From assembly GCF_003386195.1 (NCBI RefSeq), contig NZ_QRDX01000010.1:1-64000 (forward strand): a DNA stretch of 64,000 nt, read 5' to 3'. Positions 49,470 to 58,022 of the stretch are shown in pieces (within the stretch, counting starts at the first letter, position 1; each line of letters starts with the position of its first letter). The position numbers were made by a program, and so were the translations under genes. The stretch comes from Seonamhaeicola aphaedonensis. GTDB taxonomy: Bacteria; Bacteroidota; Bacteroidia; Flavobacteriales; Flavobacteriaceae. A model generated the notes under the pieces. It was not told the origin of the DNA. It did not search any database and was given only the letters and a program-made list of their open reading frames with translations.

Positions 49470-51554
49470 ATGAGAAAATATATGGCTTTATGCCTTAATA
49501 TTTTGTTTGTTGGTTTAACATACTCTCAAACAAAACAAGACAGTACTGGCACAAAAACAACACAATTACCTGATGTAATTGTAACAGGAAACTCAAATAC
49601 AGACCCTATACATAGCACTGTTAAAAATGACTACCAGAAAAGAGGCTCACAACCTAAAAATGTAGCAGATCTATTTTCTGAAATTAATGGATTCTCTGCT
49701 ATAAAACGTGGTAACTATGCAATTGACCCAACATTTAGAGCATCAGCCTATGAACAATTAAATGTGATGTATGATGGTGGAACTAAGGCAGTACATGCAT
49801 GCCCTAATAGAATGGACCCTATCACTACTCATGTTATACCAGAAGAAATTGAAAAAATTGAAGTAGTAAAAGGCCCCTATACTGTAAGATACGGTGCTAC
49901 TTTTGGAGGCATCGTTAATATGGTTACCAAAGACCATAACACTCTTGAAAATGGATTTCATGGAAAAGCTTCTGTTGGCTATGAAACCAATGGAAATGCC
50001 CTTGTTAATATGCTTCATTTGCAACATATTTCCTCTAAATTCAACATCACTGGAAATGTAGGTTATAGAGATTTTGACGATTACGAAGATGGTGACAATA
50101 ATACCATTCCATCGGCTTTCAGGAGCACCGATTATGGATTAAAATTAGGATATAACCTTTCTGAAAAACAATACATACAAGGTCACTGGCGTCAATCCTT
50201 TGGAAGAGACACTAAACATGCTGCATTACCAATGGATACAGAATATGACAATAGCAGCATTGCTTCATTAGATTATAAATATGAAAACATTTCGAATACT
50301 TTACAAGGTATTACAGCCAAAGGCTTTTACAGCTATGTTGATCACTTAATGACCAATGAAAATAGACCTAATTTTAACATGGTTTTTGCATCTTCTCCCG
50401 TAACTTCAACCACAATTGGTGGTAAAATAGAGACACATTGGTTGTTTGATAAAATAAACCTTTTTATTGGTGCTGACGCTAACTTAATTAGTAGAGAAGG
50501 AACACGTATACGTACTATTAAAATAATGAATGGGAATATCCTTCCAGAACCCATAGTAAGGCAAGATAAAATTTGGCAAGATGCTAGTTTAAGTGACATT
50601 GGTTTATTTTCTGAGGCTAAATATCAAATTAATAGAACAACTTTTACAGCCGGCTTACGATTAGATTTTGTATATGCTAATGCCATGGATTTAGAAGATG
50701 ATTTTGCCTTAATTTATGGAACTGATGTACAACAAAGTGAAACTAATTTTAGTGGAACCGTCTCAGTGAAACAAAAAATATCTAACAATACCATTTTGGA
50801 GGTAGCTTATGGACGTGGTGTAAGAACTGCTAACATGATTGAACGTTACATAAATCATTTTACTGTTGGTCAAGACAGCTTTGAATATTTAGGGAACCCT
50901 TTTTTAAAACCAGAAGTTAATAATCAATTTGAAATTGGGTTTAAAGGTCATTCCCAACTTAATGAATTTAATAATTTCAATTATCAACTATCTGCTTTTT
51001 ACAGTGTGTACGAAAATTATATTTCTGCTATTATAGATCCTTCTATTCCAAGAAAGTTCATGCCAATGCAACAACCACAATTCACTAAGGTTTTTATAAA
51101 TATTGATGATGCTTATAAAACAGGAGTAGAGTTTATGGTTAAGTTTAATATTCTGAAAGATTTTTATATTCAAAACCAATCTGCTTATGTAAGAACTAAA
51201 AATAATGATTTCGGGGAGTCTTTACCATTAAATCCGCCATTTACTTCAACATTTATTTGGGGTGTAGATAAAGATTATTATTGGGCAAAAATATCATACA
51301 ATCTTACTTCAAAGCAATCTCATATAGCACCGTCTTTTGGAGAAATAGAGACTCCAAGTTTTGAAACTTTAGATGTGAAATTAGGCGCTACCTTATTTAA
51401 AAAATTCACAATAGGTATTGCTTGTTTAAATCTTTTTGATGCGACCTATGTCAATCATTTAAACTTTTCTTACAGAAATCAGGCAGACTTTAACATGAGT
51501 CCAATTACAGAGCCCGGAAGAAATTTTACAACGTTCCTTCAATATAAGTTCTAA
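49470..51554 (+). CDS. TonB-dependent outer-membrane receptor, copper (OprC/NosA-like) type
   Basis: 694 residues. Signal peptide (about 1-20, ending TYSQ), a TonB-box-like stretch (QLPDVIVTGNS, 31-41), plug domain (about 45-160) and a 22-strand-type barrel ending in aromatic TFLQYKF. The plug contains YDGGTKAVHACPNRMDPITTHV with the CPNRMDP segment seen in TonB-dependent copper receptors, then EEIEKIEVVKGPYTVRYG. It would import copper or a Cu-loaded ligand across the outer membrane. It follows the Cys/His protein and probably shares its transcript. Confidence 0.85.
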   Translation: MRKYMALCLNILFVGLTYSQTKQDSTGTKTTQLPDVIVTGNSNTDPIHSTVKNDYQKRGSQPKNVADLFSEINGFSAIKRGNYAIDPTFRASAYEQLNVMYDGGTKAVHACPNRMDPITTHVIPEEIEKIEVVKGPYTVRYGATFGGIVNMVTKDHNTLENGFHGKASVGYETNGNALVNMLHLQHISSKFNITGNVGYRDFDDYEDGDNNTIPSAFRSTDYGLKLGYNLSEKQYIQGHWRQSFGRDTKHAALPMDTEYDNSSIASLDYKYENISNTLQGITAKGFYSYVDHLMTNENRPNFNMVFASSPVTSTTIGGKIETHWLFDKINLFIGADANLISREGTRIRTIKIMNGNILPEPIVRQDKIWQDASLSDIGLFSEAKYQINRTTFTAGLRLDFVYANAMDLEDDFALIYGTDVQQSETNFSGTVSVKQKISNNTILEVAYGRGVRTANMIERYINHFTVGQDSFEYLGNPFLKPEVNNQFEIGFKGHSQLNEFNNFNYQLSAFYSVYENYISAIIDPSIPRKFMPMQQPQFTKVFINIDDAYKTGVEFMVKFNILKDFYIQNQSAYVRTKNNDFGESLPLNPPFTSTFIWGVDKDYYWAKISYNLTSKQSHIAPSFGEIETPSFETLDVKLGATLFKKFTIGIACLNLFDATYVNHLNFSYRNQADFNMSPITEPGRNFTTFLQYKF

Positions 51555-51604
51555 CTTTATTGATTAATTATAAAGCATTATTTTTGTAACCAAATCAAAG
51601 AAAA

Positions 51605-52357
51605 ATGTGCAAAAAACTTTGTTTATTGTTTATAGTGCTTTTTTGGAACTTTAACTGCAGTAAAGACAACTATAGCATCAATGATCTAGGGTTTGTTGAA
51701 GACCTAGATACTCCCGAAGAAAATCAGAATACCAATAACCAAACAAACTTTAAACTTTTAGCTCTAGGTGATAGTTACACTATTGGTGAAGGGGTTTGTG
51801 ACACCTGTAGTTTTCCAGAACAATTAAAAGATAAATTAAAATCTGAAATGGGTGCAGACAAAACTTTTGATTTAAAGATAATTGCACAAACTGGATGGAC
51901 TACAAGCAGACTAATCAATGCTATTAATGATGAAAATTTAAGTAAAGATTATGATCTTGTTACATTACTTATTGGAGTTAACAATCAATTTCAAGGGCTT
52001 TCCTTTTCTATTTTTGAACGTGAATTTAATCAACTGATAGATAAATCTATTGTAATTGCAAAAGGGGATAAATCTAATATTATTGTTATTTCAATACCAG
52101 ACTATTCTTTTACTCCATATGGGGCAAATTTTGCAAGTACTGTAAATGTAAGCGCTCAAATAGATAATTATAATGCATTCATCCAGTCATTTTGTGATTC
52201 TAATAATTTAGACTTTGTAAATATTACAGATTTGAGTAGAACAGGATTAACAAATACTTCGTTAGTAGCTGATGATGGTTTACACCTCTCAACTCTGGCT
52301 TACAACAGGGTTGTAAACCTTATGTTACCTTTGGTGCTCAAGAAGTTAAACAATTAA
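51605..52357 (+). CDS. SGNH/GDSL hydrolase lipoprotein
   Basis: 250 residues. Lipobox FNC near residue 18, then block I LLALGDSYTIGEG (Ser nucleophile), block III GVNNQFQG (Asn) and block V DDGLHLSTLAYNR (Asp/His). A periplasmic or outer-membrane esterase, acetylhydrolase or lysophospholipase; the substrate is not predictable. It is 51 bp after the receptor gene and 19 bp before the DUF1853 gene, all on the same strand. Confidence 0.87.
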   Translation: MCKKLCLLFIVLFWNFNCSKDNYSINDLGFVEDLDTPEENQNTNNQTNFKLLALGDSYTIGEGVCDTCSFPEQLKDKLKSEMGADKTFDLKIIAQTGWTTSRLINAINDENLSKDYDLVTLLIGVNNQFQGLSFSIFEREFNQLIDKSIVIAKGDKSNIIVISIPDYSFTPYGANFASTVNVSAQIDNYNAFIQSFCDSNNLDFVNITDLSRTGLTNTSLVADDGLHLSTLAYNRVVNLMLPLVLKKLNN

Positions 52358-52375
52358 AGTTTTATCGAAAATTTA

Positions 52376-53194
52376 GTGACAACTAAACTAAGTAAACGAT
52401 ATGAAGGGTTTTTGTACACATCATTTTTATGGAAAAGTGATAGTGTTTTTGGCTTAAAACAATTTGAAATTGAATCCTCTTCTTCAAAAATTCATATAAC
52501 CACTGACCCCACACTACGTCTAGGAAAATATATTGAACGTTTTGTATCATTTGAACTTAAACAACAAACAAAAGTTAAAATTATAGCCGAAAACATTCAA
52601 ATACTAAAGGACAAAATAACTTTAGGTGAATTAGACTTTTTGCTTCTAAAAAAACACACTCCTATTCATCTTGAAGTTATCTACAAATTTTATTTGTATG
52701 ATGATACCGTAGGAGCCTCCGAAATTGAACACTTCATTGGGCCTAATAGAAAAGACTCCCTAATTGAAAAACTTAATAAGCTAAAAGAAAAACAACTACC
52801 ACTGCTTTACTCTAAAGAATGCCAACCCTACTTAGAAAATTTAGGTTTACAAGCCACATCAATGTTACAACAAGTTTACTTTAATGCTCAATTGTTTATG
52901 CCTTATTCAAATCAAAATATGGCATTAAAAACCTTAAACAATGCCTGTGTAGAAGGATTCTATATTAATCATAAGCAATTATTAGCATTTAAAGCATGTA
53001 AATTCTACCTCCCTGATAAAAAAGATTGGTTACTAATTCCCCATACCAATGTAACATGGCTAAACTTTGATTCTTTTAGAAGTATAACTAAAGACTATCT
53101 TAAGAATACCTATTCCCCATTATGCTGGTTAAAATTCAAAAACGGTGACATAAAAAAAATGTTCTTAGTTTGGTGGCAAACTAAGAACATTTAA
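52376..53194 (+). CDS. DUF1853-family protein
   Basis: 272 residues with a GTG start; no in-frame ATG is near. The order RYEGFLYTSFLWKSD, LGKYIERFVSFEL and HLEVIYKFYLYDD matches DUF1853. That domain belongs to the PD-(D/E)xK-like group in my recollection, and its function is not known. The last 36 bases also form a 16-bp perfect hairpin, so the gene's end doubles as its terminator. Confidence 0.78.
   Translation: MTTKLSKRYEGFLYTSFLWKSDSVFGLKQFEIESSSSKIHITTDPTLRLGKYIERFVSFELKQQTKVKIIAENIQILKDKITLGELDFLLLKKHTPIHLEVIYKFYLYDDTVGASEIEHFIGPNRKDSLIEKLNKLKEKQLPLLYSKECQPYLENLGLQATSMLQQVYFNAQLFMPYSNQNMALKTLNNACVEGFYINHKQLLAFKACKFYLPDKKDWLLIPHTNVTWLNFDSFRSITKDYLKNTYSPLCWLKFKNGDIKKMFLVWWQTKNI
53157..53192. 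terminator. terminator hairpin inside the end of the DUF1853 gene
   Basis: Perfect 16-bp stem (AAATGTTCTTAGTTTG and complement) with loop GTGG. It covers the last eleven codons and touches the stop, with an A run on its left and TTTAAT on its right. It may also serve the convergent ferritin gene. Confidence 0.7.
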
Positions 53195-53237
53195 TAGGCT
53201 ACTCTATTCGGATGCGTATCCGGTAAGTAGATATTAT

Positions 53238-53747
53238 TTACTCTTTTGGTAATCTTTCATCAATCATTTTAAGTGGCATACCTTCCATTAAATCAAATAC
53301 ATCAATAATACTCCTAAAGGTGTCTTCTTCTTCTGATTGTTCTGAGATAAACCACTGTAAAAACACTTCGGTAATTAAGTCACCTTCTTTTCTGGCGGTT
53401 TTAAATATTTTGAAAATAGATTCGGTAACTGCTATTTCTTGCTCCAATCCAGTTTCATAAATACCTCTCAAACTTTCAAAATCGTTATTTACATTGGTAA
53501 CATCTGGTGATAAAGCAGAACCACCATTGTCATTTATAAATGTAAAGATTTTCATGGCATGCTCACGCTCCTCTTCTGCTTGTTTGTAGAAAAAGGCTTT
53601 GCTATTTAGCAATTCACGTTGATCACACCAAGATGCCATGGCTAGATAAGAAGCCGAAGCTTTCATTTCCATACCAATCTGATTATTAAGTAAATCCATC
53701 ACATCTGGATGAATTGACATTTGTTTTCTTATCGCTGTTGTATTCAT
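53238..53747 (-). CDS. ftnA: bacterial non-heme ferritin
   Basis: 169 residues from the ATG at 53747 (MNTTAIRKQMSIHPDVMD); an ATG 14 codons upstream falls on the predicted promoter. Four-helix ferritin with di-iron ligands in EMKASASYLAMA, EEEREHAMK and FISEQSEEEDT. It stores iron in 24-mer shells and detoxifies Fe(II)/H2O2. Single gene with its own promoter. Confidence 0.93.
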   Translation of the reverse strand: MNTTAIRKQMSIHPDVMDLLNNQIGMEMKASASYLAMASWCDQRELLNSKAFFYKQAEEEREHAMKIFTFINDNGGSALSPDVTNVNNDFESLRGIYETGLEQEIAVTESIFKIFKTARKEGDLITEVFLQWFISEQSEEEDTFRSIIDVFDLMEGMPLKMIDERLPKE

Positions 53748-53764
53748 AACTATCTTGTTTTTAT

Positions 53765-53772
53765 CAAAGTTA
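53765..53772 (-). promoter_or_regulatory. predicted ferritin promoter -7 element
   Basis: On the minus strand TAACTTTG matches TAnnTTTG, 18 bp before the chosen ATG. A TTG about 22 bp further upstream can be the -33 element. It supports the shorter ferritin start. Confidence 0.45.
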
Positions 53773-53835
53773 CAATAAAAATAGGCCATAAACCAATTTG
53801 GTTGAAATTTTAAAAAGGTCTAAATAAATTTAAAA

Positions 53836-54138
53836 TTATACTATAGCTGGCTTAAAATCTAAAAAGAACAATGCGATTTCCTCCTTTAATTTTAATAATT
53901 GAGGAATATCTAAGAAGATTAAGTGTTGTTTGTCTGCTATAAAAAGCAACACAAAATTTTCATTATTAATGATTTTATTAAGTGCCTTAAAAGTTGTTAA
54001 CTCATTTATTTTACGCCTTAATTCTAACATTTGTGGAAACGTTAATATAATTTCTTTATTAGGTGTCAACAAAACATACCTGCAAAAGGTAGACTGTTTT
54101 ATTTGATAATTGCTTTGTATATAGGTTTTCAACTCCAC
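53836..54138 (-). CDS. hypothetical protein
   Basis: 100 residues, rich in Leu/Ile/Lys, with two similar halves: FPQMLELRRKINEL near residue 35 and IPQLLKLKEEIALF near residue 80. Each is preceded by a short strand (KEIILT, KQHLIFL). This suggests an internal duplication of a beta-alpha unit. No family recognised. It lies between ferritin and ferredoxin genes, on the same strand as both. Confidence 0.6.
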   Translation of the reverse strand: MELKTYIQSNYQIKQSTFCRYVLLTPNKEIILTFPQMLELRRKINELTTFKALNKIINNENFVLLFIADKQHLIFLDIPQLLKLKEEIALFFLDFKPAIV

Positions 54139-54201
54139 TATACAAATATAAAACTTATTTAGAATAAATAAAAATAATAATTCCTTAGAAATTTTGAAAA
54201 T

Positions 54202-54531
54202 TTAACTCTCTGGAGCCAACTCAACTTCAAGACCCTCTAAATCTGGAGTTAACTGTATTTGACATCCCAAACGCGAGTTATTCCTTACATCAAACGCCTC
54301 CGATAACATAGCCTCTTCATCGTCACTCATAGGAGGCAATTCATTATCACTATTTATGTAGCATTGACAAGAAGCGCACATGGCCATTCCACCACAAACA
54401 CCAATGGTTCCTTCTGGCGCTAGCTCATAGGATCTAACAACTTCCATTAAATTCATAGCCATATCTGTTGGGGCTAAAATTTCGTGTTTTATTCCTTCTC
54501 TATCTGTTACTTTTATTTTTACATCAACCAT
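54202..54531 (-). CDS. 2Fe-2S ferredoxin
   Basis: 109 residues from ATG 54531 (MVDVKIKVTDREG). Adrenodoxin-type cluster ligands are C-x5-C-x2-C (CGGMAMCASCQC) and a fourth Cys in SRLGCQIQL. The acidic surface (ELPPMSDDEEAML) is typical. It transfers single electrons to P450, Fe-S assembly or other partners. It sits next to the nuo operon on the same strand, with one small gene between. Whether it feeds complex I is open. Confidence 0.92.
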   Translation of the reverse strand: MVDVKIKVTDREGIKHEILAPTDMAMNLMEVVRSYELAPEGTIGVCGGMAMCASCQCYINSDNELPPMSDDEEAMLSEAFDVRNNSRLGCQIQLTPDLEGLEVELAPES

Positions 54532-54728
54532 AACAAAAACAATAATTTTTATTTTCAAAATAGAATGAGCCGACAAAAATAAAATTATTTTTATTTAGAT
54601 TTTGTTTTTTAAATCAATTATTTCTATCGATTTAATAGGATTAAGTTATGATAAAAGACAACCCGTTTAAAATCTGTTATTTAGAATAAATATAAGGTGC
54701 GAAAAAAATTATGTAAATATGACTTTAT

Positions 54729-55073
54729 TTAACCTTTATTTTCAAAATTACTACCGTTATTCCAATATTGAGGTTTGGAATCTTCAGTTTCTTGGTTCCA
54801 ATAGGCTTGTGTTACCTTTTTACCATCAAAAGTTTCTAGTTTACGCTGAAATACCCAGATAGTAGGGTTAAATACCATATCTGTAACGGCAATAGTATAT
54901 AGTTGTGGGTCTTCATCAGATTTTCTCTTATCTTCCTGAACAAGGACCTCAAATCCGTTATACTCCAAAAGTTTTTTTAGAAAATCTAGCCTATCAGCAC
55001 TTATTCCTTTTTCAACAAAAGTAACTCGTGTATCATCAATACTTCCAAACATATGTTTGCCTCCCAATGCCAT
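54729..55073 (-). CDS. conserved hypothetical protein downstream of nuoN
   Basis: 114 residues, soluble, no family recognised. The start MALGGKHMFGSIDDTRVTFVEKG and the closing NPTIWVFQRKLETFDGKKVT are well-formed protein sequence. The ATG follows the nuoN stop by three bases, so it is the last gene of the complex I operon. It may be a small accessory or regulatory factor, or unrelated cargo of the transcript. Confidence 0.7.
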   Translation of the reverse strand: MALGGKHMFGSIDDTRVTFVEKGISADRLDFLKKLLEYNGFEVLVQEDKRKSDEDPQLYTIAVTDMVFNPTIWVFQRKLETFDGKKVTQAYWNQETEDSKPQYWNNGSNFENKG

Positions 55074-55076
55074 AAT

Positions 55077-56507
55077 TTAATTAAAAAAACTTTTACTTAA
55101 TTCATGAATGTAATTATATAATGGACTATATAAACCAATAAACAATATACCAACTGCTGTAATGAGCAAACCTAATCTCATATAAATTTTACTTTTGAAA
55201 TATGGTATAGCATTTTCATTTTTTCGAAGAAACATAGCTCTTACTACTAACAAATAGTAATATAAGGATATAGTAACATTAACAACAGCTAGGAAAACTA
55301 GTAAATAATAACCTTTGCTTGCAGCAGCAGTGAATAGAAAGAATTTACCAAAAAAACCGGCTAACGGAGGAATTCCAGCTAGTGAGAATAGGGCAAGCAT
55401 CATAACCAAACTCAAATTGGGATTTGTTCTGTATAAGCCCTCATAATCTTTCATATTTTCTTTTCCAGTTTGGAGTGAAATAGCTTGAACCACTCCAAAG
55501 GCTGCTAAATTTGAAAACACATAAATCAATACAAAGTAAACCACTGTAGCTGACCCTAGTTGATTTCCCGTAATCAATCCCAGTAATATAAAGCCTGCTT
55601 GTGCAATAGATGAAAAGGCTAAAAAGCGCTTCATGTTTTGCTGCCTCAACGCAAATAGATTACCAACAAACATGGTTATAATGGCTATAACATAAATAAT
55701 ATTTTCCCAAATAGCCATCAAAGGTTTTAGAACTGTAAATAGTAAAATCATTAAAATAAATACAGCAGCTCCTTTTGAAATTACCGATAAATAAGTCGCT
55801 ATACTTACAGGGGCACCTTCGTACACATCGGCTGTCCAGAAATGAAATGGCACCAATGAGATTTTAAATCCCAAACCAGCAAAGAAGAATACAAAACCTA
55901 AAATGGTAAGATTGTTTGCTGTAATTGCCTCTGAAATTTCAGCAAAATAGATAGACCCTGTTGTTGCATAAAGCAAAGAAATTCCAAATAATGACGCTCC
56001 TGATGCCAAAGCTGCTGATAAAATAAGTTTAATACCAGATTCACTTGATAGCCTCTTTGTAATATCATAAGCAGCTAAAGCTGCTAGAGGTAGAGTAGAC
56101 AATTCTAAACCTAAATAAAACATTACGAAATCGCCCGCAGAAATCATAAAATACACGCCTAATAAGGACGAAAAAATAAGAATAAAAAACTCCGTTCCCC
56201 GTTGTTGCTGTAGTATCTTTTCTTCAATCCAATCACCAGATTGTAGTAACAAAATTAATACACCAATATTTAGGATGTTCTTAAAGAACTGGATGAGTTC
56301 ATTGGTATGAAACATGCCACCGAAAAGATTTCCATAATTCATTTTTAAAAAGCCTATAATGGTATGAATTCCGAATAAGAAAATAGCTAAATGAACTATA
56401 CTGTTCTTTTTATTATTTGCAATGGACACTTCGGCTACCACTAACAATAAGATTATTGCCAAAAGTATTATTTCGTGTCTCATTAATAAAAAACTACTGA
56501 AATCCAC
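55077..56507 (-). CDS. nuoN: NADH-quinone oxidoreductase subunit N
   Basis: 476 residues, about 14 hydrophobic spans, with the proton-antiporter fold. The conserved Lys/Glu positions lie in YLGLELSTLPLAALAAYD and FHFWTADVYEGAPV. It forms a proton channel in the membrane arm of complex I. It follows nuoM after 18 bp. Confidence 0.95.
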   Translation of the reverse strand: MDFSSFLLMRHEIILLAIILLLVVAEVSIANNKKNSIVHLAIFLFGIHTIIGFLKMNYGNLFGGMFHTNELIQFFKNILNIGVLILLLQSGDWIEEKILQQQRGTEFFILIFSSLLGVYFMISAGDFVMFYLGLELSTLPLAALAAYDITKRLSSESGIKLILSAALASGASLFGISLLYATTGSIYFAEISEAITANNLTILGFVFFFAGLGFKISLVPFHFWTADVYEGAPVSIATYLSVISKGAAVFILMILLFTVLKPLMAIWENIIYVIAIITMFVGNLFALRQQNMKRFLAFSSIAQAGFILLGLITGNQLGSATVVYFVLIYVFSNLAAFGVVQAISLQTGKENMKDYEGLYRTNPNLSLVMMLALFSLAGIPPLAGFFGKFFLFTAAASKGYYLLVFLAVVNVTISLYYYLLVVRAMFLRKNENAIPYFKSKIYMRLGLLITAVGILFIGLYSPLYNYIHELSKSFFN

Positions 56508-56525
56508 TATTTAGTTTTTTAACTT

Positions 56526-58013
56526 TTATAATAACCCTTTAATAAAAGGATCTAAACTTTCTAATATCATGTCACTCAACCATAGTGGCGCCACACCAAT
56601 TCCTACAATGGGGATTAATAATAATAAAATTCCAAATCGCTCATACCATGTTACTTTTTTTAACTTTAAAAAAGCCTCATTCTTTACAGGTCCCATTAAC
56701 ATTATTCCAACCACTCTTAAAATATAAACTGCGGTAATAACTATGACTGAAATAGAAAATATAGTTGCCACTCTCATAAAGGTGTCTTTTTGCTGAAACG
56801 CCCCCACAAAAATATTCATCTCCGCTACAAATCCGCTAAAACCAGGTAATCCTAGAGATGCCAAACCTGCTATAACGTAAATTACCGATATAAATGGAAT
56901 CACTTTTAACAAACCACCTAGCTTACTAATATCTCTGGTATGGGTTCTTTCGTAAATCATTCCTATTAATGCAAAGAAAAGTGCCGTCATAAATCCGTGA
57001 GATAACGACTGTAAAATGGCACCATTCCAAGCGGTTTTATTCAACATCAATAAAGCAAACAATACTAAGCCTAAATGACTTACCGATGAATAGGCATTAA
57101 TATACTTTAAATCGGTTTGCCTAATGGCACTAAAAGCACCATAAACCACACCGATTACAGAGAGTATGATAAATACCCACGACCAGTCAATGGCTCCTAA
57201 TGGTAACAAATACATAGCTACTCTAAACACCCCATAGCCTCCTAACTTCATAAGAACCCCTGCATGCAACATAGATACCGCCGTTGGTGCCGATGCGTGA
57301 CCATCTGGCGACCAAGTATGAAATGGGAATAAGGCTCCAATAACAGCAAAACCAATAAAGGTTAACGGGAAGAATAGTTTTTGGGCTTCATAAGGAATAT
57401 TAACCTGAGCTATTTCTAATATATTAAATGTTAATGCACCACCATCGGCATTAGAATTAAAATAAATTCCTAGAATTCCAACTAAAAGTATAGCAGAAGC
57501 TCCCATGAGCATCAGGGTTAATTTCATTGCTGAATATTCTTTAGGGCCAGAGCCCCAAATCCCTATTAATAAATACATAGGAATAACCGCTATTTCAAAG
57601 AATACAAACATGGTGAACAAATCAATGGAAATGAAAAAGCCATAAACACCAACAGATAATACAATAAGTGACATAAAGAATTCTTTAGGTAAATCGTACA
57701 TCTTCCAAGAGATAAAAATACCGGCTAATACCACAATAGCAGTTAGAAGTAATAGAGCTACTGAAATACCATCAACTCCAATATTATAATGAATATTAAA
57801 ATGCTCAAACCAAACAACATCCTTGGTAAAAACCATAATGTTATCGTTCACCACCCGTTCATTAAAATAAGCAAACACAAGGTTTATGGCCATCACCAGT
57901 TGAACCACACTACCTAACATAGAAACCACTCGTGCCTGCTTTAAATTTTTGGTGAAAACCAAAACTAGGATAGTTATAATAGGAACGATAATAAAAAGTG
58001 ATAAAATATCCAT
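56526..58013 (-). CDS. nuoM: NADH-quinone oxidoreductase subunit M
   Basis: 495 residues, about 14 spans. The antiporter-like core shows FVFFEIAVIPMYLLIGIWG and FPFHTWSPDGHASAPT. It is a proton-pumping membrane-arm subunit of complex I. Nine bases separate it from nuoL. Confidence 0.95.
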   Translation of the reverse strand: MDILSLFIIVPIITILVLVFTKNLKQARVVSMLGSVVQLVMAINLVFAYFNERVVNDNIMVFTKDVVWFEHFNIHYNIGVDGISVALLLLTAIVVLAGIFISWKMYDLPKEFFMSLIVLSVGVYGFFISIDLFTMFVFFEIAVIPMYLLIGIWGSGPKEYSAMKLTLMLMGASAILLVGILGIYFNSNADGGALTFNILEIAQVNIPYEAQKLFFPLTFIGFAVIGALFPFHTWSPDGHASAPTAVSMLHAGVLMKLGGYGVFRVAMYLLPLGAIDWSWVFIILSVIGVVYGAFSAIRQTDLKYINAYSSVSHLGLVLFALLMLNKTAWNGAILQSLSHGFMTALFFALIGMIYERTHTRDISKLGGLLKVIPFISVIYVIAGLASLGLPGFSGFVAEMNIFVGAFQQKDTFMRVATIFSISVIVITAVYILRVVGIMLMGPVKNEAFLKLKKVTWYERFGILLLLIPIVGIGVAPLWLSDMILESLDPFIKGLL

Positions 58014-58022
58014 ATTACTAGT

